Shown one piece after another: positions 5,211-5,827 of a stretch of 5,827 nt of DNA. Source of the DNA: Spirochaetaceae bacterium (GTDB lineage: Bacteria; Spirochaetota; Spirochaetia; DSM-27196; Salinispiraceae); the NCBI GenBank assembly GCA_007129335.1, contig SKVS01000128.1, forward strand, positions 1 through 5,827, read 5' to 3'. How positions within the stretch are numbered: the stretch's first letter is position 1; every line of letters begins with the position of its first letter. A model generated the notes under the pieces. The model made no database searches, was not told where the DNA came from, and worked only from the letters and a program-made list of their open reading frames with translations. The position numbers and the translations under genes are program-made.

Positions 5211-5827
5211 GCCCCCGATCATTCCCCTGGGTCAAGCTCTTGCCTTCATTGGTTCCTCTGGGGATTCTGTTCATTGGGGGATTTGGAACAACCCTGGTTC
5301 GTTCGGGCATTTTCCAGAGCCTCGAAGCTTACTTTTTGCTCATGAACTCTCCCGGTTTTGGCGAATCGGCACTGTTTTCCCTCCGGGTAGCAGCACTGTC
5401 AGCTGGATTTTCCACCACCCTAGCCTTGGTCCTGGCACTAACGGTGTGGAGGCTCCAGGGACTGCACCGGTTTGCCGGGCTTGGCTTTTACCTCCCCCTC
5501 ATACTTCCCCCCGTATCGGTCGGGTATTTGGGAATTTTCTGGCTCGGTTCCCGGGGTATGGTTGCTGGCGTGGCCCAGAGTCTGGGAATGACATTCAACA
5601 GCCCCCTGTTCCGGGGGGATGGCGTGGGTCTTGTTCTTGCATATATTTACAAAGAAGTGCCCTTCGGACTGCTCATGATTCTCCCCCTACTCCGTTCCAT
5701 TCCCCTGGACATGATTCATTCAGCAAGGCTTTTAGGAGCCCGGTGGCCGAGAATCCTCTTGACCATTATTCTCCCAACCCTTGTTCCGGTTCTCTCATCG
5801 ACTTTTCTCATACTCTTTGTTTATACC
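5207..5827 (+). CDS. ABC transporter permease (3' end cut by window)
   Basis: The first 207 residues of an inner-membrane permease that forms the channel driven by the upstream ATPase; translated by me from the sequence. Hydrophobic segments lie near 11-32, 57-80, 88-112, 138-158 and 183-206. The cytoplasmic coupling loop is present at about 171-190: HSARLLGARWPRILLTIILP fits the EAA-x3-G-x9-I-x-LP pattern with HSA in place of EAA, G177, I187, L189 and P190. The N-terminal layout and the LAYIYKEVPFGLLMILP segment (144-160) recall YnjC-type permeases and those annotated as putative spermidine/putrescine transporters. This is recollection, not a search. The ATG overlaps the ATPase stop by ATGA. 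A second permease or permease half and a substrate-binding protein would be expected downstream, outside the window. Confidence 0.9.
   Translation, partial: MSPRSFPWVKLLPSLVPLGILFIGGFGTTLVRSGIFQSLEAYFLLMNSPGFGESALFSLRVAALSAGFSTTLALVLALTVWRLQGLHRFAGLGFYLPLILPPVSVGYLGIFWLGSRGMVAGVAQSLGMTFNSPLFRGDGVGLVLAYIYKEVPFGLLMILPLLRSIPLDMIHSARLLGARWPRILLTIILPTLVPVLSSTFLILFVYT

Overview
The window holds five protein genes, two cut by its edges, in two divergent groups separated by a structured intergenic region of about 230 bp. Gene content suggests a spirochaete-like bacterium. The best clue is the leftmost gene, which resembles the cyclic-nucleotide-gated potassium channel SthK of Spirochaeta thermophila, with the long animal-type C-linker rare in other bacterial channels. 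This assignment is inference from remembered family features; nothing was searched.

Minus-strand group, read right to left: (i) 3205-3900, an integral-membrane CDP-alcohol phosphatidyltransferase with a complete catalytic motif and an unusual hydrophilic insert containing a 60-bp-spaced repeat; (ii) 1253-3145, a membrane-anchored GGDEF-EAL protein whose GGDEF half is degenerate and whose EAL half keeps all catalytic residues, so probably a cyclic-di-GMP phosphodiesterase; (iii) 1-1209, the 5' part of the cyclic-nucleotide-gated K+ channel, cut inside its cyclic-nucleotide-binding domain. The gaps are 59 and 43 bp, so co-transcription is plausible. The channel gene is visibly more AT-rich than its neighbours.

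Plus-strand group: 4134-5210, an ABC importer ATPase with a TOBE-like C-terminal domain, and 5207-5827+, an ABC permease (cut by the right edge) overlapping it by ATGA. These are the first two genes of an importer of the spermidine/putrescine, iron or YnjCD type. No substrate-binding protein is in the window, so the substrate is unknown.

Intergenic region 3901-4133: the most unusual part. It holds a 103-bp element with perfect 21-bp inverted terminal arms (4006-4026 and 4088-4108). Inside are a second short stem and two further GC-rich hairpins, predicting a three-armed fold. Next to it are a strong hairpin with a competing alternative pairing (3921-3964) and repeated TGTACC half-sites. I recognise no riboswitch, ribozyme, attC site or terminator class in it. 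It could be a MITE-like insertion, an unrecognised structured leader RNA or an operator region shared by the divergent groups.
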